From: Bacillus sp. FJAT-22090
GTDB taxonomy: Bacteria; Bacillota; Bacilli; Bacillales_A; Planococcaceae
NCBI RefSeq assembly: GCF_007676755.1
Contig: NZ_VEBK01000008.1
Coordinates: 119,400 to 183,399 of the forward strand
Reading direction: 5' to 3'
Length of the DNA: 64,000 bases
Position numbers and translations under genes: made by a program. Shown here piece after piece: positions 63,880 to 64,000 of this stretch. The notes under the pieces were generated by a model. The model was given only the letters and a program-made list of their open reading frames with translations. It was not told the origin of the DNA and searched no databases. Each line of letters starts with the position of its first letter. Within the stretch, counting starts at the first letter, position 1.

Positions 63880-64000
63880 TTGACGAAGTATTGAAAAGGG
63901 TGTTAAGATACAAAGGTCGCTAAAACAAGTCGACAACATGAACATTGAAAACTGAACATGCAAAACGTTAAGACATATAGCTAGAATGATTAACTTGTTA
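63880..64000 (+). promoter_or_regulatory. Promoter and leader of an rRNA operon
   Basis: TTGACG (63880-63885) and TTAAGA or TAAGAT (63903-63909) form a strong promoter with a spacer of 17 to 18 bases. The sequence CATTGAAAACTGAAC (from about 63945), known upstream of 16S and 23S genes in Bacillales, follows. A 16S gene is therefore expected just beyond base 64000. No rRNA itself is inside the window. Confidence 0.7.

Noticed and set aside
1..64000. CRISPR arrays
   Set aside because: No regular direct repeats with unique spacers were seen; the 21-bp arrays are contiguous, without spacers.

Overview
The window is a low-GC Gram-positive chromosome segment. AGGAGG-type ribosome binding sites, frequent TTG/GTG starts, sigma-A promoters, intrinsic terminators and guanine riboswitches point to Bacillales. 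The kynurenine genes, the SLH/YcdB-type surface protein and several 21-bp-period dispersed repeats suggest Planococcaceae (Psychrobacillus or Sporosarcina-like). The genus is an inference from gene content, not a sequence match.

Positions 1 to about 16.8 kb are the late part of a prophage with a contractile, PBSX-like tail. In order they hold a truncated tail sheath, tube, tail assembly chaperones with a canonical -1 slippery site, tape measure, XkdP/Q/R/S/T/U-like baseplate genes, a fibre, two small XkdX-like paralogues, and a lysis cassette (XhlA-like protein, holin, M15 endolysin). A LexA-controlled YolD-like operon follows. A leftward cassette comes next (membrane protein, replication-relaxation-like protein, FtsK/SpoIIIE-like ATPase), and then a small XRE regulator that appears to start at ATA. 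A tRNA-Val gene lies at the right edge and may mark the attachment site. Integrase and head genes are outside the window.

Positions 17 to 26 kb hold an EcsC-family gene and a MutS2-type ATPase without Smr domain behind a leader that contains a 7-codon uORF and a terminator. They also hold a DUF1292 gene, a secreted SLH protein, an SDR reductase, a DUF418 membrane protein, and a gene-free stretch with a 0.5-kb element that recurs at 43.7 kb and 51.2 kb.

Positions 26 to 34 kb carry a diguanylate cyclase, the tryptophan-to-anthranilate operon kynU-kynA-transporter-kynB, hemY, and a NERD gene broken by a single TGA. Positions 34 to 41 kb carry a c-di-GMP block (PAS-GGDEF, FapA/DUF342, PAS-GGDEF-EAL) lying between two tatA paralogues.

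Positions 41 to 54 kb carry a permuted NlpC/P60-like protein, catalase with a PerR-like box, a 35-residue membrane protein, an ECF sigma/anti-sigma pair, exoA, an aminotransferase, a PQQ dehydrogenase fused to cytochrome c, and pncB-nadE for NAD synthesis. Positions 54 to 64 kb carry a MoxR/DUF58/transglutaminase operon, riboswitch-controlled guaA, a WYL regulator with a GyrI-like partner, a riboswitch-controlled purine permease, and the promoter and leader of what looks like an rRNA operon starting just past the right edge.
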